From Paucibacter sp. KCTC 42545 (GTDB taxonomy: Bacteria; Pseudomonadota; Gammaproteobacteria; Burkholderiales; Burkholderiaceae_C): 64,000 bases of DNA. This document shows positions 48,019-57,020 of the stretch, one piece after another (positions within the stretch are counted from its first letter, which is position 1; every line of letters begins with the position of its first letter). The position numbers were made by a program, and so were the translations under genes. Under the pieces are notes generated by a model. The model had not been told where the DNA came from and searched no databases. It was given only the letters and a program-made list of their open reading frames with translations. Where the stretch lies: the NCBI RefSeq assembly GCF_001477625.1, contig NZ_CP013692.1, positions 248,001 to 312,000 of the forward strand, written 5' to 3'.

Positions 48019-50175
48019 ATGCCAAGACTCGATTCGAGCTGCGTTCGTTCAATCTCTCGGCCCCTGTGGCTGGCCAGCGGCCTGGTGGCCTTGCTGCTGC
48101 AAACCACGCCGCTGTGGGCGGCTGATGCGGCCCCGCAGGCTCAGGCTGCGCCGGCCACGGCTGCTGCAGCAGCACCGCTGCCGGTTCGTACCTATGTGGA
48201 GCCGCCGCGTTTTGCCCAACCATCGATCTCGCCAGACGGCCGCTACCTGGCCGTGTTGGCGCCCGTCGGTGGGCGTCGCAATTTGATGGTGGTGGACTTG
48301 CAGACCCGCGAGGGCAAGGCCCTGACCGGCCAGACCGATTTCGATGTGGTCAGCCTGCATTGGGTGGGCAGCGATCGTCTGGTGTTCAGCCTTGGGCGCT
48401 TGAATTCGCCCACTGGGCCGGAGTCGGGCGATGGCGGCGGCTTGTTCACGATCCGCCGTGATGGCAAGGACTTCCGCAAGCTTTCACCCACCCTGCGTGA
48501 GCAACTGGCCCGCATGGAAGGCTACTTCCGGCGCATGAGTTACTTGATGCCGGTGCCCGGTAGCGAACGTGAAATTCTGGTCAGCAGCAATTTCCGCAGC
48601 GCCAAGGTGCAAGACATCTATCGGGTCAACCTGGACAGCGGCGAGAAGAAGTTGCTGACCTTTGATCAGCCTGGCGACGTGCGGGGCTGGCTGCTGGACC
48701 CCCAGGGCGTGCCGCGCCTGGCCACGGTGGTGGACAAGGAGGATGATCCGCGCGAATTTGGCGGTGCCAAGGTGATGCTGCGTGCTGCCATCGACGCACC
48801 CTGGCAGGTGGTGGCCCGCTTCGAACCTGATGACGGTCGACGCTGGCAGCCGGTGGCTTTTGCGGACAACGGCAAGGATTTGATCGTGGCTGCGCGCAAT
48901 GGCCGCGACACCACGGGCCTGTATCGCTTTGATGTGGCGGCGGGAAAAATGGCCGAGCCCTTGGCGGTGCATCCTCGTTATGACATCTCGGGCGGCTTGT
49001 TGTACGACACCAAGATTCATCAGGCTGTGGGCGTGGCGATTGCCGATGAACGCTATCAGGTGGCTTATTTCGACGCGGGCTATGCCCAGCTGCAGGCCCA
49101 GTTCGAGGCCTTGTTCCCAGGCAAGGCAGTGAGCTTTGAGAAGAGCGCCGGCGCGCGCAGCCTGGTGACGGTTTGGAGCGACCGCTCGGTGCCGACCTTC
49201 TACATCTTCGACGCGGAAAAGAAGACGCTGGAAGAAGCCTTGCGCTCTCGTGATGAGGTGGAGGAAGAGCATCTGGTGACGATGCGGCCCTTCTTGCTGA
49301 AAACGCGGGACGGCTTGGAGATTCCGTCCTACTACTTCTTGCCGGCCAACTATCAGCCGGGCCAGCGTCTGCCCACCGTGGTGCATGTGCATGGCGGGCC
49401 GCATGTCCGCGCCGATACCTGGGGTGCGCTGAACAGCTTTGGTGTGCGTGAGGCGCAGTTGCTGGCCTCGCGTGGCTATGCGGTGGTGCTGCCCAATTAC
49501 CGCATCACACCGGGCCTGGGGCAAAAAATCTATCGCGCCGGCTTTGGCGAGATCGGCCGCAAGCTGTCGGATGACCATGAGGATGCCGCCCATTGGGCCG
49601 TGGCCCAGGGTTTTGCCGATGCGCAGCGGGTGTGCATCAGCGGCGCCAGCTACGGCGGCTATGCGGCGCTATGGGCCAGCATCCGCTCGGCCGATGTTTT
49701 CAAGTGCGCCGTGGCTGGCTTGGTGGTGAGCGATATGAAGCTGCAGCTGACCTCGAATCGAACCGATTTTTCGAGCAGCGAATACTCCGTGGCTCAATGG
49801 AAGCGCATGCTGGGTGTGGTGGGCGATGATTGGACGCGGGCACAAGAAGTGTCACCGGCGCTGCATGCCGAGCGTTCCAAGCTGCCGCTGATGATTTACG
49901 CCGGTGACGCCGACCGCCGCACGCCCTTGGAGCAGACCAAGGCCATGATCAGTGCGCTGAGCGAGGCCGGCAAGCCCGCCGAGCTGGTGATGATCAAGGC
50001 CGGTGAAGGCCATGGTTATGGCAAGGTGGAGAACAACGTTGAGCTCTACACCCGCATGCTGGAGTTCCTGGACCGGCACATCGGCCCGGCCACTCGCGCC
50101 TCAGGCCAAGCGGCTGCTGGCGCTGGTGGCGCCGCCGCTGCGGCTAGCACGCCCGGCGCGGTAGTGGCGAACTAA
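48019..50175 (+). CDS. S9-family prolyl oligopeptidase-like peptidase
   Basis: 718 residues; AAGGAA lies about ten bases before ATG 48019. A signal peptide (about 10-35, ending LWAADA) directs export. A propeller domain begins with PPRFAQPSISPDGRYLAVL. The hydrolase domain has Ser544 in SGASYGGY, an aspartate at about 632 in GDADRRTP and His665 in GEGHGYGK. The C-terminal tail (about 690-718) is Ala/Gly-rich and overlaps the converging msrQ gene by 75 bases. It is the second S9 peptidase in the window but has no charged insertion like the one at 33643-36414. Probably a periplasmic peptidase of broad specificity. Confidence 0.92.
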   Translation: MPRLDSSCVRSISRPLWLASGLVALLLQTTPLWAADAAPQAQAAPATAAAAAPLPVRTYVEPPRFAQPSISPDGRYLAVLAPVGGRRNLMVVDLQTREGKALTGQTDFDVVSLHWVGSDRLVFSLGRLNSPTGPESGDGGGLFTIRRDGKDFRKLSPTLREQLARMEGYFRRMSYLMPVPGSEREILVSSNFRSAKVQDIYRVNLDSGEKKLLTFDQPGDVRGWLLDPQGVPRLATVVDKEDDPREFGGAKVMLRAAIDAPWQVVARFEPDDGRRWQPVAFADNGKDLIVAARNGRDTTGLYRFDVAAGKMAEPLAVHPRYDISGGLLYDTKIHQAVGVAIADERYQVAYFDAGYAQLQAQFEALFPGKAVSFEKSAGARSLVTVWSDRSVPTFYIFDAEKKTLEEALRSRDEVEEEHLVTMRPFLLKTRDGLEIPSYYFLPANYQPGQRLPTVVHVHGGPHVRADTWGALNSFGVREAQLLASRGYAVVLPNYRITPGLGQKIYRAGFGEIGRKLSDDHEDAAHWAVAQGFADAQRVCISGASYGGYAALWASIRSADVFKCAVAGLVVSDMKLQLTSNRTDFSSSEYSVAQWKRMLGVVGDDWTRAQEVSPALHAERSKLPLMIYAGDADRRTPLEQTKAMISALSEAGKPAELVMIKAGEGHGYGKVENNVELYTRMLEFLDRHIGPATRASGQAAAGAGGAAAAASTPGAVVAN

Positions 50176-50757
50176 GCGCCAGCCCAGCAGCAGCAGCAGG
50201 ATGCCGCCGTAAACCGCGGGCTCGGCAAAATTGTTCTTGCCGGCGCGCATCCAGATGAAGTGCATCAGGGCTATCACCGCCACGGCGTAGACGGCCTTGT
50301 GCAGCCACTGCCAGCGCTTGCCACCCAGGGCCTTGATGGCCCTGTTGAAGCTGGTGGCGGCCAAGGGCAGCATCAAGGCCCAGGCGGTGAAGCCCATCAG
50401 GATGAAGGGGCGCTTGGCGATGTCGTGGGCGATGTCGCCGAAGTCCAGGCCCATGTCTAGCCAAGCGTAGGCCAGCAAATGCAGGCTGCCGTAGATAAAG
50501 GTGAAGACGCCCAGCATGCGGCGAAAGCGCAGCAGGGCGGGCTGGCTGCTGAGCACGCGCAAGGGCGTGATGGCCAGCGTCAGCCACAGGCCGCGCAGGG
50601 TCCAGTCACCCAGGCCGCGTATCAGCGCCTCGGCCGGGTTGGCGCCCAACTGATTGTTGGCCGCGGCCCAAACGAGCCGAGCCAGCGGCAGCAGGCATAG
50701 CGCGAATAGCAGCGGCTTGGCGGCGGGGTGCAGCCAGAGGTTCTTCGGCTTGGCCAT
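50101..50757 (-). CDS. msrQ: MsrQ, heme-binding membrane subunit of periplasmic methionine sulfoxide reductase
   Basis: 218 residues with about six membrane helices. Conserved segments are the RRMLGVFTFIYGSLHLLAY helix (heme histidine), WQWLHKAVYAVAVIALMHF (histidines) and TLAITPLRVL. MsrQ takes electrons from quinols and passes them to MsrP, which repairs oxidised methionines in periplasmic proteins. It follows msrP at three bases. Its last 25 codons overlap the end of the converging S9 peptidase gene, and both tails are low-complexity. Confidence 0.93.
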   Translation of the reverse strand: MAKPKNLWLHPAAKPLLFALCLLPLARLVWAAANNQLGANPAEALIRGLGDWTLRGLWLTLAITPLRVLSSQPALLRFRRMLGVFTFIYGSLHLLAYAWLDMGLDFGDIAHDIAKRPFILMGFTAWALMLPLAATSFNRAIKALGGKRWQWLHKAVYAVAVIALMHFIWMRAGKNNFAEPAVYGGILLLLLGWRLVRHYRAGRASRSGGATSASSRLA

Positions 50758-50760
50758 GGC

Positions 50761-51750
50761 TTAGTAATTCTTTTTGAGGTCCATGCCGGCGTAGAGGTGA
50801 GCGACCTGGGCTTCATAGCCGTTGAACATCAGGGTCGGGCGTTTCTTGCTGAATAAGCCGTCTTCGCCGATGCGGCGCTCGCTGGCCTGGCTCCAGCGCG
50901 GGTGGTCGACCTGCGGGTTGACGTTGGAGTAGAAGCCGTATTCCTGCTGGGCGGATTTGGTCCAACTGCTGGTGGGTTGCTTCTCCACGAAGCGGATCTT
51001 GACGATGGACTTGGCCGACTTGAAACCGTACTTCCACGGCACCACCAAGCGCACCGGCGCGCCGTTCTGATTTGGCAAGACCTCACCATACATGCCAAAG
51101 CTCAGCAGGGTCAGCGGGTGCATGGCTTCGTCCATGCGCAGGCCTTCCACATAAGGCCAATCCAGCACGCCGGAGCGCACGCCGGGCATTTGCGACTTGT
51201 CGGCCAAGCTGATGAATTCAACGAATTTGGCCTTGGAGGTGGGCTCCACTTTTTTGATCAACTCGGCCAGTGAATAGCCCACCCAAGGAATCACCATGGA
51301 CCAGCCCTCCACGCAGCGCAGGCGGTAGATGCGCTCTTCCATGGGGCTGAGCTTGAGCAGGGCGTCCAGATCGAAGACGCCGGGCTTGCCGACCTCGCCC
51401 TCCACCGTCACCGTCCAGGGCAGGGTGCGCAGGCTGCCGGCATTGCGGGCGGGGTCGGACTTGTCGGTGCCGAATTCGTAGAAATTGTTGTAGCTGCTGG
51501 CGTCTTGGTAGCTGGTCGGCTTGTCCAGGCTGATGGCGCCGGCCACGCTGCTTTTGGCGGCAGGCAGTTTGGGCAGCTTGCCGCCGCCGGGCGTTTGGGC
51601 CAGGGCCTCACGGCCGGCCCAAGTGGCCAGCGCAGCACCGGCGGCGCCGCTGGCCATCAGGCGCAGCCAGTCGCGGCGCGCCGCAAAGACGGCTTGGGGG
51701 GTGATTTCCGAAGCCGGGATGAGGTCGAGATCGAGACGGGAGTGCTTCAT
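50761..51750 (-). CDS. msrP: MsrP, molybdopterin-dependent periplasmic methionine sulfoxide reductase
   Basis: 329 residues from ATG 51750; a longer frame would run into ccsB. A twin-arginine signal, ARRDWLRLM (Arg25-Arg26), sends the folded, cofactor-loaded protein to the periplasm. The molybdenum ligand is Cys146 in YRLRCVEGW, followed by the family segments [22 protein letters not shown] and [16 protein letters not shown] (read in parts). The closing [19 protein letters not shown] is usual for YedY/MsrP. It reduces methionine sulfoxide in periplasmic proteins with electrons from MsrQ, encoded three bases downstream. Confidence 0.96.
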   Translation of the reverse strand: MKHSRLDLDLIPASEITPQAVFAARRDWLRLMASGAAGAALATWAGREALAQTPGGGKLPKLPAAKSSVAGAISLDKPTSYQDASSYNNFYEFGTDKSDPARNAGSLRTLPWTVTVEGEVGKPGVFDLDALLKLSPMEERIYRLRCVEGWSMVIPWVGYSLAELIKKVEPTSKAKFVEFISLADKSQMPGVRSGVLDWPYVEGLRMDEAMHPLTLLSFGMYGEVLPNQNGAPVRLVVPWKYGFKSAKSIVKIRFVEKQPTSSWTKSAQQEYGFYSNVNPQVDHPRWSQASERRIGEDGLFSKKRPTLMFNGYEAQVAHLYAGMDLKKNY

Positions 51751-51856
51751 GGCGGCCTTTGTGCTGGGGTTTGGCATCTGTCGTGCCAAGTCGCAAAAGC
51801 TTACGCCATGAAGAAAATTTCTGTTGCAGGGGCGCGAGATGCCCCTGCAAGCCTCG

Positions 51857-53224
51857 TCACAGCGTGCCGTAGGAATGCAGGCCGGACAAGAACATATTGA
51901 CGCCCAGGAAGGCGAAGGTGGTGACCAGCAAGCCACCCAAGGCCCACCAAGCGGACACCGTGCCGCGCAAGCCCTTCATCAAGCGCATATGCAGCCAGGC
52001 CGCATAGTTGAGCCAGACGATCAGCGCCCAGGTTTCTTTCGGGTCCCAGCTCCAGTAGCCGCCCCAGGCCTCGGCGGCCCAGAAGGCGCCCAGGATGGTG
52101 GCGATGGTGAAGAAGGCAAAGCCCAGGGCGATGGCCTTGTACATCAGGTCGTCCAGCGCCACCAGTTCGGGCAGGCGGGCCGTCAGCGGCTTGCGCAGCA
52201 CGATGCACAGGCCAAAGAAGGCGGTGGTGCCACCGAGCTTGCGGGCCCAGCCGTCCAGGCCGGCGATGGTGTCGGGGCCCAGATTGGCGCCAAAGCGGGC
52301 GGCCAAAATGGCGGCCACCACGCCCAGGGGCAGGGCAATCAGGCCGATCAAGAGCGAGCGCTGCGAGGCGGTTTTCAGCAGATAAGCCAGGCCCACCATG
52401 GCCGCCAGGGCGAAAGTGCCATAACCGACAAAATTGGCGGGCACATGAATCTTCATCCACCAGCTTTGCAGGGCCGGCACCAGGGGCTGGATCTCATGCG
52501 CGTCGCGCGCCACCGTGTACCAGAGTAAGAAGCTCACCGCCGCGCTGATCACCAGCAGCACATAAGCACCCAGGGCGCGGGTTTTGAAGCGGGCTTCGTA
52601 GTACAGGTAGAAAAGCGCCGTCATCCAGGCGAACAGCACAAAGACCTCGTAGAGGTTGCTGACCGGGATATGGCCGATATCGGGTGCGATCTGGTGGCTT
52701 TCAAACCAGCGCACCATGGTGCCCACCAAAGCCATGAAGACGGCGCCCCAAGTCAGCTTGGAGGCGATGATTTCGGCCGTGCTGTCGCTGCCCTTTTTGA
52801 TGAAGAAGCCGGCCCAGTAGAACAAGGTGGCCATGAAGAACAGCACGCTCATCCACAGAATGGCACTTTGGCTGGACAGCATGTATTTGAGCCAGAACAC
52901 TTTGTCGGCGGCGGCCAGGTCGGCGCCGAAGCTGTCGGTGTGCTGCAAATAAATATTGATGGCCAGCAAGCTGGCGGCGCCCACTGCGACCGTCAAAAAC
53001 CGCAGCGGCCGCCAGAACCAGCCCTGGGCAATCAGAGCCGGAATGGCGCACAGCAGAATGGCTTTTTCGTAGCCATCCATCGAGGCGTGATAGCGATTGA
53101 AGGCGTAGAGCCCGCCGATCAGCACGATGGCGGCAAAGATCCAGTCCAAGGCATCTCGGCCGGAGAAATAGCCCTGGCGACCGATGGTCATGCCGGACTT
53201 GAGGGTGGTGCTCGCGGTATTCAT
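51857..53224 (-). CDS. ccsB: cytochrome c biogenesis protein CcsB/CcsA (system II heme channel)
   Basis: 455 residues with about eight to ten membrane helices. The tryptophan-rich heme-handling WWD motif is at about 387-400 ([14 protein letters not shown]), with membrane histidines in FESHQIA and [12 protein letters not shown]. Together with ResB it exports heme and attaches it to CxxCH apocytochromes on the periplasmic side. Its start overlaps the resB stop by four bases. The cytochrome c4 gene upstream is a natural client. Confidence 0.94.
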   Translation of the reverse strand: MNTASTTLKSGMTIGRQGYFSGRDALDWIFAAIVLIGGLYAFNRYHASMDGYEKAILLCAIPALIAQGWFWRPLRFLTVAVGAASLLAINIYLQHTDSFGADLAAADKVFWLKYMLSSQSAILWMSVLFFMATLFYWAGFFIKKGSDSTAEIIASKLTWGAVFMALVGTMVRWFESHQIAPDIGHIPVSNLYEVFVLFAWMTALFYLYYEARFKTRALGAYVLLVISAAVSFLLWYTVARDAHEIQPLVPALQSWWMKIHVPANFVGYGTFALAAMVGLAYLLKTASQRSLLIGLIALPLGVVAAILAARFGANLGPDTIAGLDGWARKLGGTTAFFGLCIVLRKPLTARLPELVALDDLMYKAIALGFAFFTIATILGAFWAAEAWGGYWSWDPKETWALIVWLNYAAWLHMRLMKGLRGTVSAWWALGGLLVTTFAFLGVNMFLSGLHSYGTL

Positions 53225-55401
53225 ACGCCTTCTTTCTCTTCCTTCAGCAGCGCGACCTTGAGTTGCTCAAAGTCTTGCGCAGTATCGGGGGACTCGCGGG
53301 TGCTGGACAGCGCCATGCGCACACGCGTCACTTCGGGCTGGCCGGGTGCGCTTTCCAGCCAAATCCAGAGTCGCTGTTCCTTGATGTAGAGCATCGCAAA
53401 CACGCCGATGCTCAAGAGCACCGCGCCCAGGTAGACCAAGTTCTGGCCCGGCGCACGGGCTAGCTGGAACACGCTGGCCTGCACTTGCTTGAAGTCTTGC
53501 AGCTGCAGCAGCACCGGTGCAGGGTAGAACATGCTGTCTGACAAAGCCAGCACCGATTGGGTCATGAAGGTCTGGGTGGCCGCATCGGTGGCGGGCGCGC
53601 TGAGCTTGGCTTGCTCGCGCGTCATTTTGTAAAGCTCGAACAAGCTGCCGTTGAGGATGCGCAGCAGCACCTCGCTGACGCGCTGGCGTTCGGCCTCGGG
53701 CACTTCGGCTTCGATGAAGTTGGACAGGGCCGGCAGGCCGCCCATCAGTTCCGATTCAGCGCTTGCGCCAGGCATAGGGCTGCCGGGCTTGGTGGTCGGC
53801 TTGAACTTCTCGGTGCCAGCGAACAGGCCCAAGGCCTTGGCGGCGGTGGCCTGCAACTGCGGCAGCATCTGCGGCTTGTCGGCGGGCGTGGCCATCTCGG
53901 CGTAGCGGCGCGCGGCTTTGGCGCGCGAGGGGGCGTCCAGCAGGGCGGCGCGCAGATTCATCCAGCCCTGCAGGCTGAACTGCTCATCGGCGGGAATGCG
54001 CAGATAGCGAAAGCCCTCGTTGGGGTTCTCGCGCACGCCGGCCAGGAAGACGCGCTGGCCGTCCAACTCCACCGGCACCATATAGTTGTTGAACTCACGG
54101 CGCTGGCCGGCGGCATCCACCAGCTTGTAGCTGAAGGAAGGGCCGATATTGTGGAGTTGCTTGTCGGCCTTGTCCGGTGCGCCACTGCCCAAATGTTTGT
54201 TGAGCGAGTTGACCAAATCAACCCGGCGCACATCGGTGCCTTTGCCTGCGCCATTGGCGTCGCCGGCCAGGTTTTCGACGTTGATGACGCGCAGGCCGGT
54301 GAATTCCAGCGTCAGTGGCGGCTGGCCTTCGGCCTTGAGCACACTGCTGCCGCCTACGCGGCCTTCGAGTTCAAGCGGCTTGCCGCCGCTTTGCATCGGC
54401 AGCGCCGTCAGCTTGAGCGCCGAGCCGCCATCTTCGAAACTGCTTTGGTAGATATTGATGCCGCGCACATTGAGCGGCTCATTGACCTTGATGCGGGCCT
54501 CGCTCACCGCGCCGGTCTTGTGGTCGCGGATGAGCACATCGCTGGCGAAGAGCTTGGGCATGCCGGTGTCGTAGTACTCGACGATGAACTTCTTGAGTTC
54601 CAGATCGAAGGGCAGGTCCTGCAGCACCACGCCGTTAGGCATGGACAGAATGGCGGTGCCGGCGCGGGCACCCTCGGGCACCATCATATTGCCGCGAAAT
54701 CCCGGGTTGCCGGGCGGCAGGCGATGCTCGGGCTTGACGTCGCTGATCAGGCCAGCGCCCTCGTACACCGTTTTGCCCTGCACCAGCATCAGCCCGCGCA
54801 CCAGCAGGTCGCCGTCGGCCAAGCCGCCCAGGCAGATCAGCACGATGGCCGAATGCGCGGCGATATAGCCAATCTTGTTGGCCGAGCCCTTGCGCGCGGC
54901 CACCATCACGCCACGGTCACGCACCTGGATCTTGGCCTTCCAGCCATCGCTGGCCAGCATGTGGCCGACCTGGGCCAGCACCGCCTCGGTGCCGCCATCG
55001 CGGTGACCCAGGGCCTTGTGGTGGAAGGATTGCAGCGATTGCTCGCGCACATGCTCTTTGTAATTGCGCAGGTCGTGCAAGATCTTGGGCGTGTTGCGCA
55101 AGATGCACAGGCTGGTGGAGATCACCAAAAACGCCAGGATCAGCAGGAACCACCAGGCGCCGTAGATGGTGTAGATGTCCAGCTTGCCAAACACTTCGCT
55201 CCAAAACGGGCCGAACTGGTTGACATAGTTGTTCAAGGGCTCGCGCTGCTTGACCAGGGTGCCGATGATGGAGGCGATGCAAATCACCACGAACAGCGAC
55301 ACGGCAAAGCGCATCGAAGCCAGCAAGTCCAGCAACTCGCGGCCGGCGGGGTGGCGGCGTGAGGGGGAGTCGGCCGCCGGGCTGAGGGTGGGTTCGGTCA
55401 T
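53221..55401 (-). CDS. resB: cytochrome c biogenesis protein ResB
   Basis: 726 residues from ATG 55401; a TTG at 55461 lies in the upstream terminator, so the shorter form is preferred although neither has a strong ribosome site. It begins with ELLDLLASMRFAVSLFVVICIASIIGT-like wording (read as LLDLLASMRFAV and FVVICIASIIGT), the ResB hallmark, and has three N-terminal and one C-terminal membrane helices around a large periplasmic domain (IGYIAAHSAIVLICLGGL; NEPLNVRGINIYQSSFEDGG in parts). It partners CcsB in system II heme attachment. The periplasmic domain is longer than in many ResB proteins, with a charged linker near 545-620. Confidence 0.93.
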   Translation of the reverse strand: MTEPTLSPAADSPSRRHPAGRELLDLLASMRFAVSLFVVICIASIIGTLVKQREPLNNYVNQFGPFWSEVFGKLDIYTIYGAWWFLLILAFLVISTSLCILRNTPKILHDLRNYKEHVREQSLQSFHHKALGHRDGGTEAVLAQVGHMLASDGWKAKIQVRDRGVMVAARKGSANKIGYIAAHSAIVLICLGGLADGDLLVRGLMLVQGKTVYEGAGLISDVKPEHRLPPGNPGFRGNMMVPEGARAGTAILSMPNGVVLQDLPFDLELKKFIVEYYDTGMPKLFASDVLIRDHKTGAVSEARIKVNEPLNVRGINIYQSSFEDGGSALKLTALPMQSGGKPLELEGRVGGSSVLKAEGQPPLTLEFTGLRVINVENLAGDANGAGKGTDVRRVDLVNSLNKHLGSGAPDKADKQLHNIGPSFSYKLVDAAGQRREFNNYMVPVELDGQRVFLAGVRENPNEGFRYLRIPADEQFSLQGWMNLRAALLDAPSRAKAARRYAEMATPADKPQMLPQLQATAAKALGLFAGTEKFKPTTKPGSPMPGASAESELMGGLPALSNFIEAEVPEAERQRVSEVLLRILNGSLFELYKMTREQAKLSAPATDAATQTFMTQSVLALSDSMFYPAPVLLQLQDFKQVQASVFQLARAPGQNLVYLGAVLLSIGVFAMLYIKEQRLWIWLESAPGQPEVTRVRMALSSTRESPDTAQDFEQLKVALLKEEKEGV

Positions 55402-55458
55402 ATCAGGATGCAGCGGATCACAGTGTGGGGCAGTGCAGATGAAGGGTCTGCCGGGATG

Positions 55459-55489
55459 CAAAAAAGGCCGGTGAAATTCACCGGCCTTT
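55459..55489 (-). terminator. rho-independent terminator of the cytochrome c4 gene
   Basis: On the minus strand AAAGGCCGGTGA and TCACCGGCCTTT form a perfect 12-pair stem with a 3-base loop, followed by three further T residues. It lies between the cytochrome c4 gene and resB, so the two may be separate transcripts. Confidence 0.9.
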
Positions 55490-55535
55490 GCCGTCAGGTC
55501 ATTGCGGGGGCGAAGCCGAGGTCAGCTCTGGCGCT

Positions 55536-56156
55536 TCAGCGCAGGCCGGCAATGTAGTCGGCAACCGCTTTGATTTCGCGGTCATTCATCTTGGCCGCCA
55601 CACCCGTCATCTGGGCGTTGTTGGCGCGGGCGCCGGAGCGGAAGGCGATCAGCTGCGCTTCGGTGTAATCACCGTGCTGGCCGGCCAGGCGCGGGTATTG
55701 GGCGGGCATGCCAGCGCCGTTGGGGCTGTGGCAGGCGGCGCAGGCGGGAATCTGCCGGTCGGCAATGCCGCCGCGGTAGATCTTCTCGCCCAGGGCGACG
55801 GTTTCTTTGTTCTTGGCGAAGCCGGGCTTGGCCTGCTTGCTGGCGTAGAAGGCCGCGACATGCTTGATGTCTTCATCCGACACCGTGGCAGCCATGCCTT
55901 GCATCACGGCGTTCTTGCGCACGCCCGATTTGAACTCGGTCAGCTGCTTGGCCAGATACTCCGGGTGCTGACCCTGCAGAATGGGGTTAGCCGGGATGCC
56001 GCGCGAGCCGTCTGCCGTATGGCAAGCTGCGCAAACCTGGGTGGAGATGGCTTGGCCCTTGGCCAGGTCGGGCTTGGAGGGCGCTGTGGCCTCATTCGCG
56101 AAAGCGATGGAGCTGACCAACAGGCCGGGCAACACAAAAGCAGCAATCTTCATCAT
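55536..56156 (-). CDS. diheme cytochrome c4
   Basis: 206 residues. A signal peptide (1-20, ending AFA) precedes two similar domains, each with a heme site: CAACH at 42-46 and CAACH at 139-143. Methionine ligands are likely in the QGMAATV and MTGVAAKM loops, and GQHPEYLAKQL/GQHGDYTEAQL marks the internal duplication. Cytochrome c4 shuttles electrons from the bc1 complex to terminal oxidases. It needs the ResB/CcsB machinery encoded downstream. It is divergent from engB, 40 bases apart. Confidence 0.93.
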   Translation of the reverse strand: MMKIAAFVLPGLLVSSIAFANEATAPSKPDLAKGQAISTQVCAACHTADGSRGIPANPILQGQHPEYLAKQLTEFKSGVRKNAVMQGMAATVSDEDIKHVAAFYASKQAKPGFAKNKETVALGEKIYRGGIADRQIPACAACHSPNGAGMPAQYPRLAGQHGDYTEAQLIAFRSGARANNAQMTGVAAKMNDREIKAVADYIAGLR

Positions 56157-56196
56157 GTTTATATTGATTCGGTAAGCGCAACCCAGGGATTTTACA

Positions 56197-56991
56197 ATGG
56201 CAAATTACATTGCTAGCGAAATCATGACCAACACCTCTGCAACGCCGCAACAAACCCCTGTGGCTGATCCTTCCGACAAGGTGGTGTTGGGCTGGACCCA
56301 CACCGCACGATTCCTGACCACGGCCAGCGAATTGGTGCACCTGCCGCCCAATGAATTGCCCGAGATTGCCTTTGTTGGCCGCTCCAACGCCGGCAAGTCC
56401 ACCGCCATCAATACGCTGGCCCAGCAAAAGCGTCTGGCCTTCGCGTCCAAGACGCCGGGCCGCACGCAGCACATCAATTTGTTTGAGCTCGGCCCCAAAG
56501 ATGCCGCCGATGCCTGGTTCGCCGACTTGCCCGGCTACGGCTACGCGGCCGTGGCCAAGGCGGCCAAGCTGCGCTGGCAAAAAGTGATGGCCGATTACCT
56601 GGGCACGCGCCGCAGCCTTTCCGGCGTGGTGCTGATGGTGGATTCGCGCCTGGGCCTGACCGAGCTGGACAAGCAGCTGCTGGAATTCGTGACACCGCGC
56701 GTGCGCAACGGCGAAATCAAGCTGCTGGTGCTCTTGACCAAATCCGACAAGCTCAATCGCAAAGAGGCCGATGCGGCGCTGTTCGCAACGCAAGACTTCC
56801 TGGGCGGCATCGTCACCGAGGAGTCGGATGTGTCGGTGACCCTGTTCTCAGCACTGAAGAAGAAGGGCGTGGAAGACGTTGCCCGTGCCTTGCATGAGTG
56901 GGCGCACCCCAAGGCGCAGCCAGCGGCCGAAACCGCTGAAGAGGCTGAGCCTGCCGATGCCGCACCGCCGGCGCCCGCCGCCGCGAGTTGA
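56197..56991 (+). CDS. engB: ribosome-biogenesis GTPase EngB (YihA/YsxC)
   Basis: 264 residues from ATG 56197 (AGGG about eight bases upstream); ATG 56224 is an alternative start. GTPase motifs are GRSNAGKST (G1), the RTQH-containing switch I, DLPGYG (G3), TKSDK (G4) and SALKKKG (G5). EngB assists late assembly of the large ribosomal subunit. The last 35 residues are an Ala/Glu/Pro-rich tail not found in E. coli YihA (210 residues). The divergent arrangement with cytochrome c4 is common in Burkholderiales. Confidence 0.95.
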   Translation: MANYIASEIMTNTSATPQQTPVADPSDKVVLGWTHTARFLTTASELVHLPPNELPEIAFVGRSNAGKSTAINTLAQQKRLAFASKTPGRTQHINLFELGPKDAADAWFADLPGYGYAAVAKAAKLRWQKVMADYLGTRRSLSGVVLMVDSRLGLTELDKQLLEFVTPRVRNGEIKLLVLLTKSDKLNRKEADAALFATQDFLGGIVTEESDVSVTLFSALKKKGVEDVARALHEWAHPKAQPAAETAEEAEPADAAPPAPAAAS

Positions 56992-57020
56992 TCACTCTTC
57001 GGCAGTCCTGGGCGCTTGGC

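Noticed and set aside
53557..55362. 601-codon open frame on the plus strand opposite resB
   Set aside because: It is the antisense shadow of resB: the minus frame has clear ResB motifs and membrane helices, whereas this frame gives Ala/Gly/His-rich sequence without family similarity.
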